A stretch of 28,202 bases of DNA from an uncultured Clostridium sp. (GCA_900553125.1 USCB01000022.1:1-28202), one strand, 5' to 3'. Shown: positions 6,482 to 13,979, counted from the first letter of the stretch. Translations and numbers: made by a program. Notes: generated by a model from the sequence alone, not told the origin.

Positions 6482-8248
6482 TTAAATTAGTTTTTTTAGT
6501 TCTTTTGTTAATTCTCTATAAAAATCGATTGCCCCTTTATATGTGTTTATATCTTCTAAATCTACATCCACCATTTTTAGTAATTCAACTGCTTTTTTTG
6601 TGCATCCTTGTTTTAGCATATCTATATATTTTTCCACATACCCTTCTTTTCCAGCTAATATATTTGTTGCTATAATTATTGCCGCAGATATTCCTGTTGC
6701 GTATTTATAGACATAAAACGGTGTATAGAAATGTGGTATTCTTGCCCATTCATATTTAATTTGTTCGTCTATTATACAATCTTTTCCAAAATATTCTTCA
6801 TTTAGTTTATAGTAAATTTCTGATAAATCTTCTGATGATAAAACATTTCCATTTTCTATTTTTTCGTGAACATTTTTCTCAAACTCAGCAAACATAGCTT
6901 GTCTAAACAACGTTGCTCTTATCATCTCAAGTAATTCATATATAATTTCTGCCTTTTTATTTTTATCTGTTTCATTATTTATTTGATATTTAGCAAGTAA
7001 AATTTCATTTGTTGTAGATGCAATTTCTGCTACCATTATAGTATAATTTGCATCAATTACATTTTGTGTTTTATTCGAATAATATGAATGCATAGAATGA
7101 CCTAATTCGTGAGCTATAGTGCTAACATCTCTTTTCTTACCGACAAAATTATCCAAAACAAAAGGATGAACTCCATAAACTCCCATACTGTAGGCTCCAC
7201 CTCTCTTGTTAGAATTTGGATAAACATCTATCCATCTGTTACTGAATGCTTCATTTAATTTATTTATATATTCTTCTCCTAAAACTTGCAATGCCCTTAT
7301 AACTTCATTTTTGGCATCATCAAAAGATATATCGTCATCCTGAACTTCAATTGGATTAACATATACATCATATATATGCATCTCGTCCTTTTTTAATAAC
7401 TCTTTTTTCAATTTAATAAATTCGTGATTGGCACTCATTTCGTTATGTACAGCATTAATTAAGCTATTATATACCTTTAAATTTGAGTCATCATTTTCTA
7501 CTGCTTTTTCCAATGATGAAGAATATTTACGTAATTTTGCGGTTATTGTATCTTGTTTAACTCTTGATATATAAAGTTCTCCAATTGTATTTAGAAATTC
7601 CTTATATTTTTTATACATTAAATCAAATGCTTGTTTTCTTACATTTCCTTTTTTACTTTTTAAGAAAATAGTATAATTACTATCTGTCATCTCATGCTCT
7701 TTACCTTTTTCGTCTTTTATTTTTCCAAATTTGAATTCTGTATTTGTTAAAATATCATAGGTATTTTCACTGTTATTAAAGATTTCCGAGTAATTTGCTA
7801 ATAAATTTTCTTCTTCTTTTGATAAAATATGTGCCTTTTTTTCAATTATTTCTTTTATTAATCTTTCATATCGTTTAAGTTCATTATTTTCATCTAAATA
7901 TTTCAGCAATAAATCTGTATCAATATCTGTTATTTCAGGTGTTATAAAAGATGTAGTTTTCTCAAATTCTGTTCCTATTCCCTCACATCTTTTAAATAAT
8001 TTTATGTTTTCACTATTTGCCATATCTAAATGAAACTTTAACATCCCAGATGCATATATTTTTTCATAATATTCTAATGCCTTTTCATAATTTCTATAAC
8101 ATTGATAGATGTTTTCTGAACTATTAGATAATTTTCCTTGGTATGTTTTTATTTCATTTAATATTTTATTTAATTTTTCTATTTCTTTCTCGAATTCTTC
8201 TTTTGTTTTGAATATATCTGTTAAATTCCAAGTATATTTTTCTTCCAT
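6482..8248 (-). CDS. pepF: Oligoendopeptidase F (M3 family zinc peptidase)
   Basis: A 588-residue cytoplasmic metallopeptidase. The zinc site is H380-E381-x-x-H384 in TIAHELGHSMHSYYS, with a third ligand E408 in VAEIASTTNE, the arrangement of the M3B oligoendopeptidase F group. Residues about 115-200 match the oligopeptidase F N-terminal region, and the C-terminal FYVYKYATGISAA is typical. Full length is normal. It cleaves short peptides inside the cell. AAAGGAAAAAG precedes the ATG. A palindrome (8270-8314) lies in its predicted 5' leader. Confidence 0.95.
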   Translation of the reverse strand: MEEKYTWNLTDIFKTKEEFEKEIEKLNKILNEIKTYQGKLSNSSENIYQCYRNYEKALEYYEKIYASGMLKFHLDMANSENIKLFKRCEGIGTEFEKTTSFITPEITDIDTDLLLKYLDENNELKRYERLIKEIIEKKAHILSKEEENLLANYSEIFNNSENTYDILTNTEFKFGKIKDEKGKEHEMTDSNYTIFLKSKKGNVRKQAFDLMYKKYKEFLNTIGELYISRVKQDTITAKLRKYSSSLEKAVENDDSNLKVYNSLINAVHNEMSANHEFIKLKKELLKKDEMHIYDVYVNPIEVQDDDISFDDAKNEVIRALQVLGEEYINKLNEAFSNRWIDVYPNSNKRGGAYSMGVYGVHPFVLDNFVGKKRDVSTIAHELGHSMHSYYSNKTQNVIDANYTIMVAEIASTTNEILLAKYQINNETDKNKKAEIIYELLEMIRATLFRQAMFAEFEKNVHEKIENGNVLSSEDLSEIYYKLNEEYFGKDCIIDEQIKYEWARIPHFYTPFYVYKYATGISAAIIIATNILAGKEGYVEKYIDMLKQGCTKKAVELLKMVDVDLEDINTYKGAIDFYRELTKELKKLI

Positions 8249-8269
8249 TTTGTCTTTTTCCTTTCTTTG

Positions 8270-8314
8270 TTAATTTGGGACCATTAGGGTCGGTTCTTTT
8301 TGGTCCCAATTTAA
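8270..8314. repeat. Inverted repeat of the GGTTCTTTT family, copy B
   Basis: Arms of 14 bp (8270-8283 and 8301-8314; arm TTAATTTGGGACCA, one mismatch) enclose a 17-nt centre that contains GGTCGGTTCTTTT. It lies in the divergent spacer between pepF and dpaB, 22 bp before the pepF start. It would form a hairpin in the pepF leader if the promoter at 8325-8353 is used. Confidence 0.75.
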
Positions 8315-8324
8315 TGTTTATCAA

Positions 8325-8353
8325 ATTCTATCACAATATACAAATTTTCGCAA
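8325..8353 (-). promoter_or_regulatory. Candidate promoter of pepF
   Basis: TTGCGA (8348-8353) and TAGAAT (8325-8330) with a 17-bp spacer on the minus strand. The start point would fall just upstream of the copy B inverted repeat. Confidence 0.4.
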
Positions 8354-8408
8354 CCAAAAGATACTTACAAAATTTTACAAATTTCACGCAAAAATTTTGT
8401 CATAAATT

Positions 8409-8417
8409 CATATTATA
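8409..8417 (+). promoter_or_regulatory. Possible sigma-K -10 element for dpaB
   Basis: CATATTATA fits the mother-cell sigma-K -10 consensus CATANNNTA and lies 18 bp before the dpaB ribosome binding site. No clear AC-type -35 is seen at the usual spacing. The match is expected for a spore-core dipicolinate gene but is short and AT-rich, so chance is possible. Confidence 0.35.
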
Positions 8418-8455
8418 TACAAAGATATTTTTTAGAAAGGAGGCTATGATGGATT

Positions 8456-9034
8456 TTGGAAGTTAAAGGTAAAAAAATTGGATTTGTACTTACAGGCTCA
8501 TTCTGTACTTTTAGTAAAACAATTCCTAAAATGAAAGAATTAAAAAAAGCTGGGGCTAATATTATCCCAATTATGTCTTATAATAGTTATGAACTTGATA
8601 CTAAATTCGGTAAAGCAAACGGATTTATTGATGAAATAAAAAAAATCTCCGAAAAAGACATTATTCATACCATTCAAGATGCCGAACCCATTGGTCCTAA
8701 GCATTTAACTGATATTATGATAGTTGCACCAGCAAGCGGAAATACTATGTCTAAACTTGCCTGTGATATTATAGATACTCCGGCCTTAATGGCTGTGAAG
8801 TCGCACTTAAGAAATAATTTGCCAGTAGTTATTGCACCTTCTACAAATAATGGTCTTGGTGCTAATTTGGTAAGCATTGGTAGTCTTATTAATCGTAAAA
8901 ATTACTATTTTGTTCCTTTTAAACAGGATAATCCTATTACTAAACCTAGGTCTATTGTTTTTGACCCTGAGTATATTGTTAAAACTGTGGAATATGCTTT
9001 GGATGGAGAGCAGATTGAGCCAATACTTTTGTGA
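8456..9034 (+). CDS. spoVFB: Dipicolinate synthase subunit B
   Basis: A 192-residue flavoprotein-like subunit of dipicolinate synthase (SpoVFB/DpaB), which works with DpaA in the mother cell to make the dipicolinic acid stored in the spore core. Recognised from GKKIGFVLTGSFCTF, the PIMSYNSYELDTKFG segment, MIVAPASGNTMSKLA and PVVIAPSTNNGLG. Length is normal. The start must be the TTG at 8456, 12 nt after the AAAGGAGG site (8436-8443). The ATGs at 8446 and 8449 are better spaced but belong to another frame that stops at 8466. No dpaA gene is adjacent, which is unusual since the two normally sit together. Palindrome copy C follows. Confidence 0.92.
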   Translation: MEVKGKKIGFVLTGSFCTFSKTIPKMKELKKAGANIIPIMSYNSYELDTKFGKANGFIDEIKKISEKDIIHTIQDAEPIGPKHLTDIMIVAPASGNTMSKLACDIIDTPALMAVKSHLRNNLPVVIAPSTNNGLGANLVSIGSLINRKNYYFVPFKQDNPITKPRSIVFDPEYIVKTVEYALDGEQIEPILL

Positions 9035-9043
9035 TTTTTTTGC

Positions 9044-9083
9044 ATTGGGGACGGTTCTTTTCGGAAAAAGAACCGTCCCCAAT
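9044..9083. repeat. Inverted repeat of the GGTTCTTTT family, copy C
   Basis: Perfect 18-bp arms (9044-9061 and 9066-9083; arm ATTGGGGACGGTTCTTTT) with a 4-nt loop, 9 bp after the dpaB stop. The outer flank AATCAGAAA is shared with copy A. The hairpin with nearby T runs could end dpaB transcription. Confidence 0.9.
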
Positions 9084-9186
9084 CAGAAATTTTCACATCT
9101 TTTTATCGTTATATGATATTTTCTGGTGAAAATCTATGGTATATTTTATTTTTATTTGTACATAATTAATTTAGGTGGTGATTATT

Positions 9187-9360
9187 ATGACAAGTAAAGA
9201 GTTATTATATGTTGAGGATGCTATTTCACATGAAAATTTTATGAAGAATAATAGTAATAAAACATCAACTAAATTATTAGATGTTAACCTTTCTTCTTAT
9301 GTGAAAGAACTCGAAAATAAGCATGCTGAATTATCTAATAAGTTTTTAAATTTATTATAA
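9187..9360 (+). CDS. Small spore-coat-associated protein (CotF partner)
   Basis: A 57-residue protein starting at the ATG at 9187, 6 nt after a GGTGGTG site; an upstream ATG in the same frame lacks such a site. The sequence MTSKELLYVEDAISHENFM followed by a helical ELENKHAELSNKF resembles the short proteins that precede CotF-type coat genes in Clostridia. It is probably part of a two-gene coat operon, with 13 bp to the next start. Its own biochemical role is not known; the call rests on resemblance and position. Confidence 0.65.
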   Translation: MTSKELLYVEDAISHENFMKNNSNKTSTKLLDVNLSSYVKELENKHAELSNKFLNLL

Positions 9361-9373
9361 AGGAGAGATTGTT

Positions 9374-9619
9374 ATGGAAGATAAAGAATTAATGGAAGAT
9401 GAATTGTTAGTTATTAAAGGTGTTTGTGATTTGTATCTTCACGGTGCTTTAGAGTCTACTACAACTGAGGTTCATACTGCTTTTAAGGATGCTTTAAATA
9501 CTTCTTTGGATATTCAAAATAAAATTTATAATTTGATGGCTGAAAAAGGTTGGTATAAGACTGATGTGGCTGAGCAAAATAAGATTGATGCTGCTAAGGT
9601 TAAGTTTCAGAATCAATAA
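9374..9619 (+). CDS. CotF-domain spore coat protein
   Basis: An 81-residue helical protein with the Coat_F pattern: an early acidic helix with KGVCDLYLHGALEST, a second helix (TAFKDALNTSLDIQNKIYN), and the diagnostic GWY turn in LMAEKGWYKTDV. It is shorter than B. subtilis CotF but usual for clostridial single-domain forms. It is expected to be made in the mother cell and deposited on the spore. AAAGGAGAG precedes the ATG. A strong hairpin starts at the first base after the stop. Confidence 0.85.
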   Translation: MEDKELMEDELLVIKGVCDLYLHGALESTTTEVHTAFKDALNTSLDIQNKIYNLMAEKGWYKTDVAEQNKIDAAKVKFQNQ

Positions 9620-9647
9620 AACAAGCAAGTTTTAGAACTTGCTTGTT
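9620..9647. terminator. Hairpin between convergent coat and prepilin-like genes
   Basis: A perfect 12-bp stem (9620-9631 with 9636-9647) with a TTAG loop, between the cotF-like stop and the convergent prepilin-like stop at 9652. The T run is weak on both sides, so termination may be partial. Confidence 0.65.
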
Positions 9648-9651
9648 AAAG

Positions 9652-10962
9652 CTAATTTAAATACAAAATTATTCTAAAACAATCGATAATAGTTGCATTT
9701 GTTGCCGGTACAGCTGTCCTTGTTGATGTTTTGTTAGCTTGACTTCCCGCATTACTACCTCTTAACACGCAAGGGATATTCTCATCATAATATGTTTCTG
9801 TTGACCATTCAAGATAATTTCCGCACATATCAAATATATTACAAATTTTATCTTCTTCATTACCTTTATTTTTATAAATTTCAGATAATGCTTTACCTCT
9901 CAAATCAGAGTATATACTGCCGTGATTTTTATCACCAAAAGTCTGAACAAATAACAAAGCCGTATCCCATGCATAACTGTTTAACAATATACTTTTAAAA
10001 TTATTAGATTGATACATTTGACTGCTCAACTTAAAAGCATCATTTTGACTAATATAATTGTATACATAAAATTCTTTATTTACTGCTATCTTATTATTAT
10101 TTGGAGAGTCTGAATCTCTAGGAATAACAGCATTTCTATCTCTGGCTTCGTATCTTCCAAAATAATATCCTCCATTATTTAACACACTTTTTTTGTATGA
10201 ATTTATATCATTATTTGATGTATTCCCATAAGACGAATTTTCTAATTCTAAATATTTATTTTCAATTTCGCTATCCCCCATATCAATAGGTGTTCCAATT
10301 TTATCAGCATCATCAATTTTTATTATATTTCCATCTTTATCTATATATGTTTTCCAAAAACTTCCAAAAATATATCTACTAAATGTTATACAACTTTCTT
10401 CATACGCTTTATTTATTTTTCCTACCGGAATCCAAATAAATTGGTTTTTCTCTTTATCTTCTATTACGATTCCCTTTGTTACATCAATAGAATCTTTTTG
10501 ATAACTTGTTGTATTATCAATTACTATTTTAAAACCTGATGGAATAATCATTATATTTCCGTATTTATCTTCTATCGCTGAATTTGTAGTTTTTGATAAC
10601 ATATTTTCCTTTGTTGCATCATTTAATGTAGTTATATCATATATATTGCCATCTCCAGTTAATATAAAGTCATAGCCGTCTATTTTGGTTTTTAATGGAA
10701 ACTGTTCTTTATTATTGTATACTTCTATTTCTCTTTTTAATTGTTCTACATTTATACTAGAATTTGCTGATAAATTATTCATTATGCTTAATGTCAATTT
10801 TTCTTTTGCTGTTGTATATTCTGTTTGTTTCTTTGCATCATTTGTCTGATTAAATATCCCGCTATTTCCTAATATCATTGATAAACTAGTATTGGCTAAT
10901 ATAATCAAAACAATTATCACAACCACTAAAGCAATTAATGTAATTCCATCATTTCTTCTCAT
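9652..10962 (-). CDS. Prepilin-like secreted protein with SUMF1/C-type-lectin-like C-terminus
   Basis: A 436-residue protein. The N-terminus MRRNDG-ITLIALVVVIIV is a class III prepilin signal: cleavage after G6, then a hydrophobic helix, though position +5 is Ala rather than the conserved Glu. Residues about 40-100 are charged and helical, like a pilin stalk. The last 70 residues resemble the formylglycine-generating-enzyme (SUMF1) fold: DMCGNYLEW (379-387), VLRGSN (399-404) and CFRIIL near the end match the D-M-x-G-N-x-x-E-W, R-x-L-R-G-G and G-F-R marks. Catalytic activity is not implied; such folds often serve as binding domains on surface proteins. It probably sits on the cell surface. A consensus promoter with dyads precedes it. 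Confidence 0.7.
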   Translation of the reverse strand: MRRNDGITLIALVVVIIVLIILANTSLSMILGNSGIFNQTNDAKKQTEYTTAKEKLTLSIMNNLSANSSINVEQLKREIEVYNNKEQFPLKTKIDGYDFILTGDGNIYDITTLNDATKENMLSKTTNSAIEDKYGNIMIIPSGFKIVIDNTTSYQKDSIDVTKGIVIEDKEKNQFIWIPVGKINKAYEESCITFSRYIFGSFWKTYIDKDGNIIKIDDADKIGTPIDMGDSEIENKYLELENSSYGNTSNNDINSYKKSVLNNGGYYFGRYEARDRNAVIPRDSDSPNNNKIAVNKEFYVYNYISQNDAFKLSSQMYQSNNFKSILLNSYAWDTALLFVQTFGDKNHGSIYSDLRGKALSEIYKNKGNEEDKICNIFDMCGNYLEWSTETYYDENIPCVLRGSNAGSQANKTSTRTAVPATNATIIDCFRIILYLN

Positions 10963-11004
10963 ATTTCATTATTCTCCTCTTTTCATTTGTCATTATTTGA
11001 AAAT

Positions 11005-11033
11005 ATTATAGTTAAATTATAACTAAATGTCAA
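11005..11033 (-). promoter_or_regulatory. Consensus sigma-A promoter of the prepilin-like gene
   Basis: A perfect TTGACA (11028-11033), a 17-bp spacer and a perfect TATAAT (11005-11010) on the minus strand, about 42 bp before the prepilin-like start. A dyad (11009-11025) fills the spacer, so a bound repressor would block RNA polymerase. Confidence 0.75.
11009..11025. promoter_or_regulatory. Operator-like dyad 1 (TAGTTA-5-TAACTA)
   Basis: A perfect 6-bp inverted repeat around a 5-bp centre, inside the promoter of the prepilin-like gene. It shares the AGTTA half-site with dyad 2. It is the likely site for the adjacent XRE protein (inference). Confidence 0.55.
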
Positions 11034-11034
11034 T

Positions 11035-11049
11035 AGTTATTTCATAACT
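11035..11049. promoter_or_regulatory. Operator-like dyad 2 (AGTTAT-3-ATAACT)
   Basis: A perfect 6-bp inverted repeat with a 3-bp centre, immediately upstream of a TATAAT (11054-11059) that probably serves the XRE gene. Binding here could give autoregulation. Confidence 0.5.
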
Positions 11050-11076
11050 TTTTTATAATAATATTGAGGTGAGAGC

Positions 11077-11295
11077 ATGTTAAGAATAAAAGATATTAGA
11101 GAAGATAAGGAAATGAAACAAAAAGATGTTGCTGGATTTCTAAATATATCTCAAACAAACTATAGTAAATATGAATTAGGTAAAATTAATATCCCTATCG
11201 AAACATTAAAAAAGATGTCCATATTATTTAATACAAGTGTAGATTACTTACTAGGATTAACAAATGAGGTAAAACCTTATCCAAGAGTAAAATAA
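11077..11295 (+). CDS. XRE-family (Cro/cI-type) transcriptional regulator
   Basis: A 72-residue single-domain repressor. The helix-turn-helix occupies residues about 5-60: KQKDVAGFLNISQTNYSKYE is the classic HTH_3 pattern and IPIETLKKMSILFNTSVDYLLGL the family's closing helices. There is no sensor or peptidase domain. GAGGTGAG precedes the ATG, with TATAAT at 11054-11059. It diverges from the prepilin-like gene, and two AGTTAT-type dyads lie between them, so it probably represses that gene and itself. Confidence 0.9.
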   Translation: MLRIKDIREDKEMKQKDVAGFLNISQTNYSKYELGKINIPIETLKKMSILFNTSVDYLLGLTNEVKPYPRVK

Positions 11296-11340
11296 AAATA
11301 GAGCTAGATATATAACAAAAATATCTAGCTCTATTTTTAT
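11292..11340. terminator. Bidirectional terminator between the XRE gene and fucO
   Basis: A perfect 20-bp stem (11292-11311 with 11321-11340) with a 9-nt loop. The arms end in A and T runs, so it is suited to both the XRE transcript (its stop codon lies in the left arm) and the convergent fucO transcript. Confidence 0.85.
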
Positions 11341-11351
11341 TTATATAATTC

Positions 11352-12518
11352 CTATTCAGCTGCTCTTCTAAACAACTCAACAAATTCCTCTTTTGAAACC
11401 TCTCTAGGATTTCCTGGCTTGCAAGGATCTTGCATAGCTTTTTCAGCAAGCATTTCAAAATCTTCTGCTTTAGCACCATAATCAGTAATTTTTTGAGTTA
11501 CACCAACTGATTTAGATAATTCAGAAATCATCCATACAAATGTATTTATAACATCTTGGTCATTTAGGTGAGCTGCATCTGGTCTACCAATTTCGCATAA
11601 GATTTCTCTAAATCTTTGAGCTGTTTCTGGATTTTCTCCATTAAATCTCATAACTGTTGGTAATAACATTGCATTTGCAATTCCGTGTGGAGTGTCATAT
11701 ACAGCACCTAATTGGTGAGCCATTGAGTGAACAATTCCTAGTCCAACATTTGAGAATCCCATTCCTGCTATATATTGAGCATATCCTATTTTTTCGATTG
11801 CTTCTGGGTCTTTATCATTTACAGCTTTTGTTAGGTTTTCGAATATTAATTTTATAGCTTTCATATGGAACATATCAGACATCAAGTTATGTGCTTTTGT
11901 GATATATCCTTCAATTCCGTGTGTTAAAGCATCTAATCCTGTTGCAGCAGCTAAACCTTTTGGCATTGAAGCCATAAGCTCTGTATCTACAATAGCGATT
12001 ATTGGAATGTCATGTGGGTCTACACATACCATTTTTATTTTTCTTTCTTCATCTGTTATTACATAGTTGATTGTAACTTCTGCTGCAGTTCCAGCAGTTG
12101 TTGGCATTGCAATAACTGGCATTCCTCTGTTTACTGTGTTAGATGCACCATTTAATGATCTAATATCACTTCTATCTGGATTTGTCATTACTATCGATAT
12201 TCCTTTTGCAGTATCCATACTTGAACCACCACCAACAGCAACTATTAAGTCTGCTCCTGATTGTTTACATGCTTCTACTCCATCTAATACATTTTTTATT
12301 GTAGGATTTGGTTTTATTTCTGAATATAAAGTATATCCTATATTAGCTTTTTTTAGCTCTTCTTCTACTTTTGCAGCTACTCCTGCTTCTACTAAAGATT
12401 TATCAGATACTAAAAATACTTTTTTAAATCCTCTCTTTGTAATTTCTTCTGCAAGTACTTCTCTTGCGCCATTTCCAAAATATGATGTTTCATTTAAAAC
12501 AAATTTTGTTGTTGACAT
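11352..12518 (-). CDS. fucO: Iron-containing alcohol dehydrogenase (lactaldehyde reductase-like)
   Basis: A 388-residue group III alcohol dehydrogenase, close to E. coli FucO along its length (for example PTTAGTAAEVTINYVITDEE, VCVDPHDIP and AGMGFSNVGLGIVHSMAH). The NAD(H) loop is VGGGSSMDTAK. The four iron ligands are D196, H200, H264 and H278. FucO reduces L-lactaldehyde to 1,2-propanediol; in a fermenter a broader aldehyde or 1,2-propanediol role is possible, and no fucose or rhamnose genes are adjacent. Base composition is less AT-rich than its neighbours, as is common for highly expressed genes. AAAGGAG precedes the ATG. Confidence 0.9.
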   Translation of the reverse strand: MSTTKFVLNETSYFGNGAREVLAEEITKRGFKKVFLVSDKSLVEAGVAAKVEEELKKANIGYTLYSEIKPNPTIKNVLDGVEACKQSGADLIVAVGGGSSMDTAKGISIVMTNPDRSDIRSLNGASNTVNRGMPVIAMPTTAGTAAEVTINYVITDEERKIKMVCVDPHDIPIIAIVDTELMASMPKGLAAATGLDALTHGIEGYITKAHNLMSDMFHMKAIKLIFENLTKAVNDKDPEAIEKIGYAQYIAGMGFSNVGLGIVHSMAHQLGAVYDTPHGIANAMLLPTVMRFNGENPETAQRFREILCEIGRPDAAHLNDQDVINTFVWMISELSKSVGVTQKITDYGAKAEDFEMLAEKAMQDPCKPGNPREVSKEEFVELFRRAAE

Positions 12519-12565
12519 TCTTATTTCTCCTTTCGTATTTTTGTGATTTGTATTTTACAGTTATC

Positions 12566-12593
12566 ATTATAGCATATTGAAATAAAATTACAA
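12566..12593 (-). promoter_or_regulatory. Sigma-A promoter of fucO
   Basis: TTGTAA (12588-12593) and TATAAT (12566-12571) with a 16-bp spacer on the minus strand, about 47 bp before the start codon. Confidence 0.5.
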
Positions 12594-12612
12594 GATTTTT
12601 TTGCAAATTACA

Positions 12613-12650
12613 AAAAATACCCAGTGCACTTGAGATTCAAGTGCACTGGG
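12613..12650 (-). terminator. Intrinsic terminator of the 12668-13015 gene
   Basis: A perfect 14-bp, fairly GC-rich stem (12620-12633 with 12637-12650; arm CCCAGTGCACTTGA) with a 3-nt loop, followed on the minus strand by TATTTTTTG. It is a classic Rho-independent terminator, 17 bp after the gene's stop. Confidence 0.9.
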
Positions 12651-12667
12651 AGAAAGTAACTGAAAGT

Positions 12668-13015
12668 TTATGCATCATATCGGATATGAATCCGACCGTT
12701 ATCTCCCATAAGTCTTTTAGTAAGAATATCTTTTTCTGAATATCTTACACCAAGCCATTTGAGAATTGAAATCAGGTCATGAGGTGCTGTTCCACCATAG
12801 CCTACGGCCAAAGAGTAAATACGAACAATAATTTCATCTCTTTCATCCGTAAAATATGCTTTTACTGGCCATGTTTCCGGATTTCTATCGTCCGGGAAAT
12901 TCTGCATATCACAATCAATCTCTATGCTCTGTAATTCCCAACTATCATGCCAGACCTTTTTAAGAGCATCCAGATTGTTGTAACTTTCCCATTCTAGAAT
13001 GTCAATTCTTATCAT
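12668..13015 (-). CDS. Protein of unknown function, atypical composition
   Basis: A 115-residue soluble protein that I do not recognise. It starts MIRIDILEWESYNNLDALKKVWHD-type, is rich in Asp, Glu, Trp and Tyr, and has a central strand region (WPVKAYFTDERDEIIVRIY) and a GYGGTAPHDL loop. No signal peptide or membrane segment. Its codons are visibly more GC-rich than nearby genes, and it has its own AGGAGG site and strong terminator, so it looks like a self-contained single-gene insertion, perhaps horizontally acquired. It has no obvious partner gene. Confidence 0.75.
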   Translation of the reverse strand: MIRIDILEWESYNNLDALKKVWHDSWELQSIEIDCDMQNFPDDRNPETWPVKAYFTDERDEIIVRIYSLAVGYGGTAPHDLISILKWLGVRYSEKDILTKRLMGDNGRIHIRYDA

Positions 13016-13090
13016 ATTTTTCCTCCTAAATGTTTTGCTGATTGACAGTTACATAATTATTATACCATAATTTCAAAATTTTAGCAAACT

Positions 13091-13979
13091 TTACATTTTT
13101 CTAATTTTAGTCACAAAAAATCCCTCAAACAATTCATTTGGAGCAACTATCGCTACCTCTTTTAACTTACTTGGTAAGCATTCAATCTCACCACTTAAAC
13201 TAACTGGCACAAGGCTAGCCTTAAATTCTTTTAAAGCCTTCGCTATAACCTCTTCATTTTCTTTTACCAAAATAGAACACGTAGAATAAACCATTTCACC
13301 ACCAGGTTTTAAAATTTTCAAAGCCTTTCTTAATAATCTTTCCTGTGTCTTTTTAGATTTTTGAACCAAATTCCAAGTAAAATTACTCTTAAAAACATTA
13401 TCTGTCCCACTTCCGCTACAAGGTGCATCAAGTAAAATTTTATCAAAAGAAAAGAAATCACTCAAAATTCCGGCATCCTCTATCATTACATTTACCATAC
13501 TAGCTCCTTGCTTTTCTAAATTATATTTAAGTTTCTCCCCTCTTATTTTATTTCTCTCACATGCAGTAATGAAAGCCTTATTTCCAGATAAAGCTGCTAT
13601 CTCAGTTGTTTTTCCACCGAGGTGCTGCAGCCATATCTAGTATATTTTCTTGTGGTTTTGGATTTAATACTAATGGAGGTAACATTGATGACAAATTTTG
13701 CAGATAAATCTTGCCTTGTTTATATATTTCTAATTCTTTAATTATATCCTCTTTTACATTTTCTATTATAAAAGCATCTTTATACCAATTTACAGCTTTA
13801 AAGCTTATGTTTTCAGTTTCTAAAGAATTTTTAATTTCGTCTACATTTGATTTTATTGTATTTACCCTTAATGTTACTTTTTTAGGCTTCATTAAATCAC
13901 AAATTATATTCTCTGCTTTTTTCTCTCCATATTGCTCTACTAAAAGCTTTTCAAAAAATTCTGGTACAACTTTTTCCAT
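13091..13979 (-). pseudogene. RsmB/NOP-family rRNA m5C methyltransferase, frameshifted
   Basis: Two frames on the minus strand make one protein of about 295 residues. The 5' part (13979 to about 13620) runs to DMAAAP, the start of the SAM-binding motif. There an extra base (G at 13619) turns the expected P-G-G-K-T into P-R-W-K-N and a stop follows. In the next frame the sequence resumes with GGKTTEIAALSGNKAFITACE and continues to LDAPCSGSGTDN (motif IV) and VYSTCSILVKENEEV, with the catalytic Cys (motif VI). Both halves are otherwise intact, so this is a recent mutation or a sequencing or assembly error. AGGAGG lies upstream; a TTG at 13982 is an alternative start. Such enzymes methylate cytosine in rRNA. 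It lies 20 bp downstream of the MATE-fusion gene. Confidence 0.88.

Noticed and set aside
9161..9170. CATAATTAA as a sigma-K -10 for the coat genes
   Set aside because: It has one mismatch and would place the transcript start on the ribosome binding site.
12067..12546. 159-codon open frame on the plus strand
   Set aside because: It is antisense to fucO, whose iron ligands and family match are unambiguous; no ribosome binding site or protein-like pattern supports it.
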